Assembly (NCBI GenBank): GCA_019634925.1
Contig: JAHCAL010000004.1
Coordinates: 186,001 to 250,000, forward strand
DNA: 64,000 nt
DNA from: Pseudomonadales bacterium
GTDB lineage: Bacteria; Pseudomonadota; Gammaproteobacteria; Pseudomonadales; Azotimanducaceae
Direction of reading: 5' to 3'
Shown: piece after piece, positions 41,943-48,359 of the stretch
How positions within the stretch are numbered: position 1 is the stretch's first letter
Layout of the letters: each line of letters begins with the position of its first letter
Notes under the pieces: model-generated
Database searches by the model: none
What the model saw: only the letters and a program-made list of their open reading frames with translations
What the model was told of the DNA's origin: nothing
Translations under genes and position numbers: made by a program

Positions 41943-42965
41943 GTGACGGAACCCGGCGAGTTGAGAACGATCGGTGTCGGCCTGGACGACGGCTATGCGT
42001 TCACCAAGGTGGCGCTGCCGGATGGTAGGCTGATCGCCATTCCGTCGCGGGCGCGCATCGGCCGCGCCAACGTTACTTGGCTGAACGGCAGTGAGCGGCG
42101 CGTCTTCGAGTATGAGACCGACGACACCCTGTTCGCGGTCGGCGATATCGACGGCGAGCCCACGCATTTCGATGGCTACCCGTTCTCCGGACTCAACCGC
42201 GCCATCGTGCAGCATGCGCTGCACGAGGCAGGCCTCGGTGGACACTCGGTGCATGCGGTGTCCGGATTGCCGGTCAGCAGTTTCTACCTGAAGGACGGCA
42301 GTCAGCGCATTGAAATCATCGAGCGCAAGCGCAACAGCCTCAAGCAAGCCGTGCATCCCATCGACGGTCGACTTCCTGCCTCCGTTGCATTCCACGAAGT
42401 AATTCCTGAGGCGTTGGCAGCCTGGTACGACCACATCATCACGGAGGCCAACGGCGGCGTTCAGCTCGAATCGGAGCGCCTCAGCGTACCGGTCGCGGTA
42501 GTCGACATTGGCGGGCGCACAACGGATTTCGTGGTGGTCGCCGATCAGGCGGTTCGCCACAACGGATCCGGATCTCTGCGCTGCGGATTGCTGGACTTGA
42601 AGCGCCAGGTAAGCGAGAGCATTCGCGGCCGATTCGACCTCGAAGAGATTTCCGAGCGGGCCACTGAGGCAGCCGTGCGCACCGGTAGCGTGCGACTGTT
42701 CGGCAAGACCCATGACGTCGCGGAGCTCGTCCTCGAAGCGCGCCATCAGATCATCGAACGTTTGCATGCGGAGACCCAGCGCCAACTCGGGCGTGGTGCG
42801 GAGCTCGAGCGGATCCTGTTCGTCGGCGGCGGCGCCGTCGCTTTGGCATCAGATATCCAAGACTGGTTTCCCAATCAGGCGATCGCGCCGCATCCCGCCT
42901 TCGCCAACGCGCGCGGAATGCTCAAGTACCTCAGATATGTCTGCCAGGAGCCGACGCGGTCCTGA
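41943..42965 (+). CDS. ParM/StbA-like actin-family ATPase
   Basis: A 340-aa actin-fold protein. Phosphate-1 loop VGLDDGYAFTKVAL, phosphate-2 VAVVDIGGRTTDFVVV and adenosine motif RILFVGGGAVALAS are all present in order. Such filaments segregate plasmids; in an ICE it could stabilise the excised circle. GTG 41943 is preceded by AGGAGG. It may replace the missing ParA of the element, but a ParR partner is not obvious (the small protein at 41526 is the only candidate). Confidence 0.88.
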   Translation: MTEPGELRTIGVGLDDGYAFTKVALPDGRLIAIPSRARIGRANVTWLNGSERRVFEYETDDTLFAVGDIDGEPTHFDGYPFSGLNRAIVQHALHEAGLGGHSVHAVSGLPVSSFYLKDGSQRIEIIERKRNSLKQAVHPIDGRLPASVAFHEVIPEALAAWYDHIITEANGGVQLESERLSVPVAVVDIGGRTTDFVVVADQAVRHNGSGSLRCGLLDLKRQVSESIRGRFDLEEISERATEAAVRTGSVRLFGKTHDVAELVLEARHQIIERLHAETQRQLGRGAELERILFVGGGAVALASDIQDWFPNQAIAPHPAFANARGMLKYLRYVCQEPTRS

Positions 42966-42983
42966 GGAACAGTTCTATCCGTG

Positions 42984-43003
42984 GTCACTGCGGTCTCAGT
43001 GAC
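42984..43003 (+). repeat. Intergenic stem family, copy 1
   Basis: GTCACTG pairs with CAGTGAC around a 6-base loop. The flanks ATCCGTGG and CTGCGG are shared with copy 3 (46188-46206), where the stem is GCCACTG/CAGTGGC: the T-A pair has become C-G. Paired change argues that the base pairing itself is kept. It lies in the 210-base gap after the ParM-like gene. Confidence 0.55.
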
Positions 43004-43110
43004 ACCCGATGCATCTTCGGGCTGTGTGACAGATGCATACGCACGCCCCGCAAAGGATGTGCGTCAGTCCAGGTGAGACCGCTCTGCGGCCTTGCTTTTA
43101 CCCAACCGGC

Positions 43111-43154
43111 CGGGAATGTGCTCCCGACAGGGATGGCGCGTTCCCCGGATCCCT
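43111..43154 (+). promoter_or_regulatory. Hairpin leader before the DUF3577 gene
   Basis: Two consecutive stems: CGGGA/TCCCG (43111-43126) and AGGGAT/ATCCCT (43129-43154), just upstream of AGGAGA and the ATG at 43176. No T-run follows, so it is not a classical terminator. Similar GC-rich stems precede the next two genes. Confidence 0.4.
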
Positions 43155-43175
43155 CGAGTTATCAGGAGAACTGCC

Positions 43176-43574
43176 ATGTCCAATGAAGATACCGCCAAGT
43201 ATTTCGACCTCTACACCACCGGCATCGGTTATCTCAACCGTGTTCGGGAGGTAACGCCCAAGGAAGGTTCGCCTTTCTGGAGCGTCACCATCGCTGCGCT
43301 TCGGGGCAGCGTCGACGATGCCCAATACACCCGTTTCGAGTGTCGCGTGTCCGGCAAGCAGGCGCAGGAGATCGTGCGTCAGGTCAAGCCGGCTGTCGAG
43401 GGCAAGCTCAAGGTGCTCGTCGGGTTCACGCTCAGCGATCTGTTCGCTGAACCGTTCACCTTCAAAAACGGCGACAAAGCCGGCGAAACCGGGGTCAGCC
43501 TCAAGGCTCGTCTCCTACGAGTCAGCTGGGCCAAGGTCGACGGTCAACCGTTCTACAGCGAGCAGGCCGCTTAA
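43176..43574 (+). CDS. STY4534-family (DUF3577) ICE replication protein
   Basis: A 132-aa protein like the DUF3577/STY4534 family found in PFGI-1-class ICEs. It reads DLYTTGIGYLNRVREVTPKE, PFWSVTIAALRGSVDDAQYT and FECRVSGKQAQEIVRQVKPA, which resembles a single OB-like single-strand-DNA-binding fold. Good ribosome binding site (CAGGAGAA) before ATG 43176. An ICE-associated ssb gene is otherwise missing here; this protein may serve that need, but that is an inference. Confidence 0.82.
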   Translation: MSNEDTAKYFDLYTTGIGYLNRVREVTPKEGSPFWSVTIAALRGSVDDAQYTRFECRVSGKQAQEIVRQVKPAVEGKLKVLVGFTLSDLFAEPFTFKNGDKAGETGVSLKARLLRVSWAKVDGQPFYSEQAA

Positions 43575-43584
43575 TGCCACGCAC

Positions 43585-43641
43585 GACCGGGTGACTTCGT
43601 CGCCCGGTCATCTTCAACCCGTCGGGGAGCTGCTCCCCACG
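43585..43641 (+). promoter_or_regulatory. Paired hairpins before the radC-like gene
   Basis: GACCGGG/CCCGGTC (43585-43609, 11-base loop) is followed by a stem with one bulge, CCGT-GGGGAG/CTCCCC-ACGG (43619-43640, loop of 3). A run of seven T follows at about 43656-43662, so the block might end transcription of the DUF3577 gene or control entry into the next. Confidence 0.45.
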
Positions 43642-43673
43642 GGACGGTCTCCCCATTTTTTTAGGAGACCATC

Positions 43674-44186
43674 ATGACGAACCAGAACGCCGAGTCAGCC
43701 TCGGCCGAAAATCGATTCGATGCGCTGAAGCCTGCAGGGCTGAACCGGAGGGAGAAAGAAACCGTGGTCAAGCTGGCGCTGTCCGTCCTCGCCGATCGTC
43801 ACCGGTCGGGCCGTGCGCTGGGCAGTCCCGAGCAGACCCGGGCTTTCCTCGGCCTGAAGCTCGTTGATCGCAAGCACGAGGTGTTCGGTGCGTTGTTCCT
43901 CGACAACCGACACCGCGTGCTCGAGGTAGCGGAGATGTTCCAGGGCACCATTGATGGCGCATCAGTACATCCTCGCGTCGTGGTGCAGCGTGCCCTCGAG
44001 GTCAACGCGGCCGCGATCGTCTTTTTCCACAACCACCCTTCGGGTGTTGCCGAGCCGAGTCACGCTGACGAGGCGCTCACTCGAAGGCTGCGGGAGGCGC
44101 TGGCACTGGTGGACGTACGGGTGCTCGATCACTTCGTCGTCGCTGCCGGTGAAAGCGTGTCCTTTGCCGAACGCGGGCTCCTCTGA
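43674..44186 (+). CDS. RadC-like JAB-domain protein
   Basis: A 170-aa MPN/JAB-domain protein of the RadC type. The metal motif [20 protein letters not shown] is complete, with the upstream glutamate in [11 protein letters not shown]. RadC-like proteins are very common on ICEs; their activity there is undefined and they are not proven DNA-repair proteins. ATG 43674 has TAGGAG upstream. Confidence 0.9.
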   Translation: MTNQNAESASAENRFDALKPAGLNRREKETVVKLALSVLADRHRSGRALGSPEQTRAFLGLKLVDRKHEVFGALFLDNRHRVLEVAEMFQGTIDGASVHPRVVVQRALEVNAAAIVFFHNHPSGVAEPSHADEALTRRLREALALVDVRVLDHFVVAAGESVSFAERGLL

Positions 44187-44207
44187 ACCCGTCCATCAAC
44201 CAATGAC

Positions 44208-44240
44208 CCTGTCGGGAAGGCGCGCTCTTCCCGACAGGGT
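44208..44240 (+). promoter_or_regulatory. Perfect 13-bp hairpin between radC-like and DUF6573-like genes
   Basis: CCCTGTCGGGAAG (44208-44220) and CTTCCCGACAGGG (44228-44240) pair perfectly with a 7-base loop. No T-run follows, so it is more likely an RNA stability or processing element, or an operator, than an intrinsic terminator. Confidence 0.5.
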
Positions 44241-44281
44241 CGAGGTGCGTCTCCGAGGTCGTATTCTCAAGGAGAACCACG

Positions 44282-44701
44282 ATGAGCAATCAACAGACCG
44301 AGCACCCGTTTTTCGGGGAGGTCATTTCCGTATACACCCGCGCCCAGGCCCTGTCCGACGGCGTACTGATCGACGCAGGGCCGATGGCTCGAGAAGTCGG
44401 CTTCCGCTGGCCTGTTGCCGTGACGGCGGCAGCCTGGGAGGAATGCGTTGCTTGGAGCGAGTCCGACAGCGATCGACAGACCCACCAGGATCAGTCGGGC
44501 CGTCTGTGGGACGTGCTGTTCATGGCTGCCTATGCGGCGCGCGCCAATGCCGAGGCAGGGTCTGAGTTGCGCTTCGAGCTCTATCGCGTCCCGCGCGATG
44601 GTCACTCGACGGAAGCGGAGCTCGCCACGCTGAAGCTGATAGTCGGCCCAGGCGATAACGCCGAGCCGGTCATGACGATCCTGCTTCCGAACGACGACTG
44701 A
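44282..44701 (+). CDS. DUF6573-like hypothetical ICE protein
   Basis: A 139-aa protein that resembles the DUF6573 family: FFGEVISVYTRAQALSDGVL, ARQVGFRWPVAVTAA-like core and LWDVLFMAAYAARANAEAGS. Such proteins are widespread on plasmids and ICEs with no known function. ATG 44282 follows AAGGAGAACC. It ends the block of monocistronic hairpin-led genes before the toxin-antitoxin pair. Confidence 0.65.
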   Translation: MSNQQTEHPFFGEVISVYTRAQALSDGVLIDAGPMAREVGFRWPVAVTAAAWEECVAWSESDSDRQTHQDQSGRLWDVLFMAAYAARANAEAGSELRFELYRVPRDGHSTEAELATLKLIVGPGDNAEPVMTILLPNDD

Positions 44702-44733
44702 CAACGCCGGCCGATGCCGGCATCTTCTCCCTG

Positions 44734-44753
44734 GCCACTTGGGTAAAAGTGGC
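44734..44753 (+). repeat. Intergenic stem family, copy 2
   Basis: GCCACTT pairs with AAGTGGC around a 6-base loop. Compared with copies at 42984 and 46188 the loop-closing pair changes from G-C to T-A while pairing is kept. It is less similar in flanks than the other two. Confidence 0.4.
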
Positions 44754-44872
44754 GCCTCACCCTCTTCGCCTCGTGTGGTTCCCGTCCCGAGCTTGTCTCA
44801 CTGTGTCGTCGGCTTCGAGAACCGGTATGTGCCGGCACACAGCCGGTCAGCTTGCGACCTGCTCGCCGCTTA

Positions 44873-44901
44873 CGTACATTGGGACGTACAGATAAGCGTA
44901 C
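44873..44901. promoter_or_regulatory. Triple CGTAC direct repeat, antitoxin operator candidate
   Basis: CGTAC occurs at 44873, 44885 and 44897, exactly 12 bases apart. The last copy is 15 bases before the antitoxin ATG (44916). Regular spacing of about one helical turn suits cooperative binding of Phd/YefM-type antitoxin dimers. Confidence 0.55.
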
Positions 44902-44915
44902 TTCTAGAGGTTGCC

Positions 44916-45197
44916 ATGTCAAAGGTAAGAGTTGATGAGGATATCCGCCCCTTGTCTGAGTTCCGCGCCGAAGTGGCGTCTTTTGTGAAGCACATTCGCG
45001 AGACCCGGCGCCCGATGGTTTTGACCCAGCGAGGGCGTGGGGTCGCCGTCCTGATAGATGTCAACGAATTCGAGCTCATGCAGGAACGGCTGGAGATCCT
45101 CGAGGACATCTATCGCGCCGAGGAACAACTTGCCGCCGGCGGGGGCGTGCCACAAGAAGAGGCGAGGGCTCGGGTCCTGAAAGGCATCGCTCGGTGA
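44916..45197 (+). CDS. Phd/YefM-family antitoxin
   Basis: A 93-aa antitoxin. The family core reads RPLSEFRAEVASFVKHIRET then RPMVLTQRGRGVAVLIDVNE, with a C-terminal toxin-wrapping helix. ATG 44916 follows TAGAGG. The stop overlaps the toxin start (GTGA), the usual coupling that ensures antitoxin excess. It should repress its own promoter through the CGTAC repeats just upstream. Confidence 0.92.
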   Translation: MSKVRVDEDIRPLSEFRAEVASFVKHIRETRRPMVLTQRGRGVAVLIDVNEFELMQERLEILEDIYRAEEQLAAGGGVPQEEARARVLKGIAR

Positions 45198-45496
45198 GAG
45201 TGGAGTGGTCTCCGCTGGCCATGGATCGGGTATCTGATATCGCGCGGTACATCGCCAACGACAACCCGGATGCCGCCGAGCGGTGGGTGAACGAACTGTT
45301 CGATTCGGTCGAGCGTTTGGCGGATATTCCGGAGAGCGGTCGCGTTGTCCCGGAAGTCGGTCTCCGGCGAATCAGAGAGCTGATCTTTGGTGCCTATCGC
45401 GTGATCTACAGCGTCAAGGACAAGGTCGAGATCCTCACGGTCCGCCGGGGCAGCCAGCTACTGGATTTGAGCGAGATCGACGAAGAAAAGGACTGA
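45194..45496 (+). CDS. RelE/ParE-family toxin
   Basis: A 100-aa RelE/ParE superfamily toxin. VEWSPLAMDRVSDIARYIAN, ERWVNELFDSVERLADIPES and VVPEVGLRRIRELIFGAYRV are ParE-typical; the C-terminal IYSVKDKVEILTVRRGSQLL supports ParE over RelE mRNase. Poisoning of DNA gyrase is the usual ParE mode. The pair should promote ICE retention. GTG 45194 is fixed by the overlap. Confidence 0.9.
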   Translation: MRVEWSPLAMDRVSDIARYIANDNPDAAERWVNELFDSVERLADIPESGRVVPEVGLRRIRELIFGAYRVIYSVKDKVEILTVRRGSQLLDLSEIDEEKD

Positions 45497-45503
45497 CAAG
45501 ACT

Positions 45504-45719
45504 ATGGCACAGACAGCGCGTCGCCCAGGACCGAATGGATCGCCACCTGAGCGAACCAGCCGCGGCCGGAGCGTGGCGGAAGTGCAGTCGGTGACTGACT
45601 TCGCGAGGGCCCAAGAGGAGCGGGCGTTCATGCGCGCCATCGTCGCCGGTCTCGCCGACCTCGAGGTTGGCCGGGAGCTGCCGCTTGCGGAGGTCCAAGC
45701 GCGGTTCGGCTTGAAGTAG
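45504..45719 (+). CDS. Small hypothetical protein downstream of the toxin
   Basis: A 71-aa protein starting 7 bases after the toxin stop, so co-transcribed. The N-terminal half is Arg/Pro-rich. The C-terminal segment FMRAIVAGLADLEVGRELPL then AEVQARFGL looks like the tail of antitoxins that embrace ParE/RelE toxins. It could be an orphan antitoxin fragment or an accessory regulator. Not assigned to a family. Confidence 0.55.
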   Translation: MAQTARRPGPNGSPPERTSRGRSVAEVQSVTDFARAQEERAFMRAIVAGLADLEVGRELPLAEVQARFGLK

Positions 45720-45789
45720 CCCCATGCTGAAGAGAACCGGCTCGACGTGCCAATTGAGGACGCGCTCTGAAGTACCGCCTCCGCGGATG

Positions 45790-45804
45790 ATTACACTGTA
45801 ATAA
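45790..45804 (+). repeat. Dispersed ICE motif ATTACACTG, copy 2
   Basis: ATTACACTGTAATAA differs from copy 1 (40507-40521) at one base and is closer to a palindrome. It sits 70 bases after the small gene that follows the toxin. Confidence 0.5.
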
Positions 45805-46049
45805 TCGCCCCGCCGGCTGCTCGAAGCCGTCCCTCACTCCCGAATCAGCTGTCCACAGAGTCCACAGGCCCTGCCCGCCACGGCATAGCGAGCCCCGACA
45901 CTCGCGTCGCCAAGGGCGGGACCGCGCCGTGCGCGGTGCCTGTGGACCCCTGTGGGCAGGTGAGCCCGCTCCGAAGGTGCGCCAGATGCCATCGATGCAG
46001 GGCCTGTGACAGGCGAATGCCTGGCGCCGGGCCTGCGCCGATGCGAAGC

Positions 46050-46093
46050 CGCCCGTGTCACTAGCGAGCGCAAGCGGGGTAGTGACGCGGGCG
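46050..46093. repeat. Long inverted repeat, oriT-like
   Basis: CGCCCGTGTCACTA (46050-46063) faces TAGTGACGCGGGCG (46080-46093): 13 of 14 positions complementary, with a 16-base centre. Inverted repeats of this size beside a nick site are typical of oriT sequences. I cannot identify a nick site, and the relaxase gene is not in the window. Confidence 0.5.
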
Positions 46094-46187
46094 GCGTCGC
46101 CGTAATCGACGCGGGGGTGGCGCCAATTTACCGATGACGCGCGAATGACGCGTTCCTAAACTGCCGCCCACGACCGATTCATCCGTG

Positions 46188-46206
46188 GCCACTGCGGCTC
46201 AGTGGC
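46188..46206 (+). repeat. Intergenic stem family, copy 3
   Basis: GCCACTG pairs with CAGTGGC around CGGCT. With its flank ATCCGTGG it matches copy 1 except for one compensated base pair and one loop base. Confidence 0.55.
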
Positions 46207-46224
46207 AAAGAGGGCGCCCGTCCT

Positions 46225-46288
46225 CGACCTCAGGGTCCAATAGGGCATGCGCGTCCAGGACCGAATCCGACGCGCCGACCTCAGGGTC
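46225..46288 (+). repeat. Direct repeat CGACCTCAGGGTC
   Basis: The 13-mer CGACCTCAGGGTC occurs at 46225-46237 and 46276-46288, 51 bases apart. The second copy lies in a small dyad (CCGAC...GTCGG). Possibly an iteron-like or regulator site. Confidence 0.5.
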
Positions 46289-46516
46289 GTCGGTCCATCG
46301 TCCAAGCCGTCGACTTATTCGTCGATTCATCCGGTGAGCTCCCCGCTCGCCATTCCACGATCCGCTCGATGCAGCTGCCGCCAGGCAGACCGACGAGCGT
46401 TTTTCCTATCGTCGCGAAAGTCCCTTTCGCCCAACTCAACGGAGGTGATGTGTAACAGCAAGACCATTCATTCCACTTGAAGCTTCACGCAAGGAGGTGA
46501 TGCGTTATCGAAGAGC

Positions 46517-46622
46517 GGCCCGCAACGGGCCAGTTGGTCTGCACCGGACCACTCCCCAACAGGGGAGAACCGGTGTTGCCTGCAACCAGGCGTTTTCAGG
46601 TTGAACGGGAGTGGTGTCCCGT
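46517..46622 (+). ncRNA. Four tandem hairpins upstream of the internal integrase (structured leader or ssDNA signal)
   Basis: Four perfect stems follow each other within 106 bases: GGCCCG-caa-CGGGCC (46517-46531), CTCCCC-aaca-GGGGAG (46552-46567), GCCTG-caac-CAGGC (46578-46591) and ACGGGA-gtggtg-TCCCGT (46605-46622). They begin just after AAGGAGGTGATG (46491-46502) and end 78 bases before the integrase GTG. No T-run follows. It may be a structured 5' leader of the integrase mRNA or a folded single strand for replication or recombination. The stems are seen; the role is unknown. Confidence 0.45.
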
Positions 46623-46699
46623 GACCCCAGCCGGATTCCGGACTTGGTCGGCCAAGGCCTGCCAGGTGGTCAGAAACACTTACCAGAGCATCGAACACT

Positions 46700-47566
46700 G
46701 TGAGAGACCTGAACTACCAACTCAAACAACTGTGCCGCCGGAATCGGGATGGTGGGTATGCGACCCAGCGAAACCGGGAGCGGCTGTTGTCGCTGATCGC
46801 AGATCAGCTCCACGCGCTGGGATTCCGAAACATGAGCGCCCAATCGTTGAAGCCGAAACACGTCGAGGGACTGGTGAGCAGCTGGCAAGCCGAATCGCTG
46901 GCCGTCGGCACGATCAAGAACCGGATGACCGTATTGCGCTGGTGGGCCCAGAAGGTCGATCGGCAGAACGTGATCGCGCGGCAGAACGACCACTACGGGA
47001 TCCCCGAGCGAAGCTTCGTGAGTCGCGAGTCGAAGGCCGTCCGCGTGGACGGTCAGGCACTCGATCGCGTCGGCGACATTCATGTGCGGATGAGTCTCGA
47101 GCTACAGCAAGCGTTCGGGTTGCGACGTGAGGAAGCTATCAAGTTCCAACCGAGCTACGCGGACCGTGGCGATCGGCTGGTGCTGAAAGACAGCTGGACG
47201 AAGGGCGGCAAGGCGCGCGAGATCCCGGTGCGGACGCCGGCGCAGCGAGAGCTCTTAGACCGAGCGCACCGGCTGGCGGGACGCGGCTCGCTGATCCCCG
47301 ACGAGCGCAACTACCGGCAGCAGCTGAGGGTTTACGAGCGGCACACCGCGAATGCCGGCTTATCCAAACTGCACGGGCTCCGGCACGCCTACGCGCAGGC
47401 GCGATACGAACAGCTCACGGGGTGGAAGCCGCCGGCGGCCGGCGGACGATCCTCGAAGAGTCTGTCCGGCGGCGACCGCGCCGTGGACCGCGAGGCGCGG
47501 CTTGCGATCAGTCGGGAGCTCGGGCACGAGCGCGAGCAGATCACGGCGGTCTACCTCGGCCGGTAG
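46700..47566 (+). CDS. Tyrosine recombinase (ICE-internal integrase domain protein)
   Basis: A 288-aa tyrosine recombinase. SAM-like N-terminal core-binding domain at about 1-110; catalytic residues are Arg in FGLRREEAI, Lys in TKGGKAREI, His-x-x-Arg in LHGLRHAYAQ, His in LGHEREQ and the Tyr nucleophile in AVYLGR, all present. It is located inside the transfer module rather than at the element end, as seen in other PFGI-1-class ICEs, so it is probably not the att integrase. GTG 46700 start is tentative. Confidence 0.88.
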   Translation: MRDLNYQLKQLCRRNRDGGYATQRNRERLLSLIADQLHALGFRNMSAQSLKPKHVEGLVSSWQAESLAVGTIKNRMTVLRWWAQKVDRQNVIARQNDHYGIPERSFVSRESKAVRVDGQALDRVGDIHVRMSLELQQAFGLRREEAIKFQPSYADRGDRLVLKDSWTKGGKAREIPVRTPAQRELLDRAHRLAGRGSLIPDERNYRQQLRVYERHTANAGLSKLHGLRHAYAQARYEQLTGWKPPAAGGRSSKSLSGGDRAVDREARLAISRELGHEREQITAVYLGR

Positions 47567-47661
47567 CCAAAGGGCTTCGCAGGTCGCTTGAGTTTCCGGT
47601 TCCGCCAGGCACGGGAGTTGTCGACTATCGGGTCCTGCAGCGAGCCACTGACTGACCCGAA

Positions 47662-48114
47662 ATGCCCAGATCCGTTTCACCTCTCCATCGCCAACCATCG
47701 TTTCACCTACTGCTGTCGATGGCCGCGCTGCTTGCCGCAACCTCTTCGATACGGGCTGACGAACTTGCGGTCGCGCGGTACTCGACGGTTCGCGCCGCAC
47801 CAACGATCGCGCAGCAGGACCCGCTCGCGGCCTCGGTCCGCACGACACTGTCGTCATCGGTTGTCCGCGTCGGTGACGCCATCGCCGCCTTGTTGGCACC
47901 GTCAGGCTATCGGTTAGCCGACTCGCAAGCGGCCGGACCCGACCGTGAGACGCTGCTCTCGCTGCCGCTGCCCGAATCGCATCGCGATCTGGGCCCTATG
48001 CCCCTGCGCATGGCCCTTGCCACGCTGGCCGGCCCGGCGTTCGTCCTCGTGGAAGATCCCGTGCACCGACTAGTCTCGTTCGAGTGGTGCACGTCCGCAC
48101 CGGGAGGTCGATAG
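47662..48114 (+). CDS. pilL: PilL-like ICE transfer protein (TIGR03748-like)
   Basis: A 150-aa exported protein with a signal peptide (SFHLLLSMAALLAATSSIRA) followed by VARYSTVRAAPTIAQQDPLA and VRVGDAIAALLAPSGYRLAD, the conserved N-terminal region of PilL-type ICE proteins. The terminal MPLRMALATLAGPAFVLVED is also typical. It begins the conjugation gene block. ATG 47662 chosen. It resembles secretin N-domain folds. Confidence 0.82.
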   Translation: MPRSVSPLHRQPSFHLLLSMAALLAATSSIRADELAVARYSTVRAAPTIAQQDPLAASVRTTLSSSVVRVGDAIAALLAPSGYRLADSQAAGPDRETLLSLPLPESHRDLGPMPLRMALATLAGPAFVLVEDPVHRLVSFEWCTSAPGGR

Positions 48115-48119
48115 TCCCG

Positions 48120-48359
48120 ATGGAACCGATCATGGCCGTTCTCATTCTGCTCGGCGCGCTGATCATCGGCGGCAATGTGCTGGACAAGCAAGCCGCACGC
48201 GCTGGCAGCGAATCCACCACGTCGGCGACGCTCGCAGATGGCGAGGCAAAAGACCGTCCGGCTTGTGACAGTCAGGGTCCGCGCCAGCGCGATCTTACGG
48301 TCCCCTACAGCACTCGGACGACGCCAGCGTCTATGGGTGCCGAGACCTGCGATGAGTAA
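48120..48359 (+). CDS. Small membrane protein of the transfer block
   Basis: A 79-aa protein with one N-terminal transmembrane helix (MAVLILLGALIIGGNVL) and a polar, probably periplasmic tail. It lies between pilL and the TIGR03759-like gene and overlaps the latter by 8 bases. I do not recognise a family. Position suggests a minor transfer component. Confidence 0.6.
   Translation: MEPIMAVLILLGALIIGGNVLDKQAARAGSESTTSATLADGEAKDRPACDSQGPRQRDLTVPYSTRTTPASMGAETCDE

Larger units (their letters stand above)
45720..46699. other. 1-kb structured noncoding region, candidate ICE origin
   Basis: No credible gene in 980 bases. In order it holds: ATTACACTG repeat copy 2 (45790); TCCACAG twice (45852, 45861) mirrored by CTGTGGA and CTGTGGG (45940, 45950); a 7-bp perfect hairpin ACCGCGC/GCGCGGT (45921-45937); a 14-bp inverted repeat (46050-46093); stem-family copy 3 (46188); the 13-mer CGACCTCAGGGTC twice (46225, 46276); and four tandem hairpins (46517-46622). 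TCCACA is reminiscent of DnaA boxes. Density of symmetry suggests oriT, oriV or both. Confidence 0.5.

Noticed and set aside
43650..43668. T-run before the radC-like gene as a strong intrinsic terminator
   Set aside because: Seven T follow, but 15 or more bases separate them from the nearest stem, so the geometry is poor; kept only as a possible regulatory block.
46441..46480. Mini-ORF after GGAGGTGATG (MCNSKTIHST)
   Set aside because: Only 10 codons and the ribosome binding site is too close to the ATG; possible leader peptide but not supportable.
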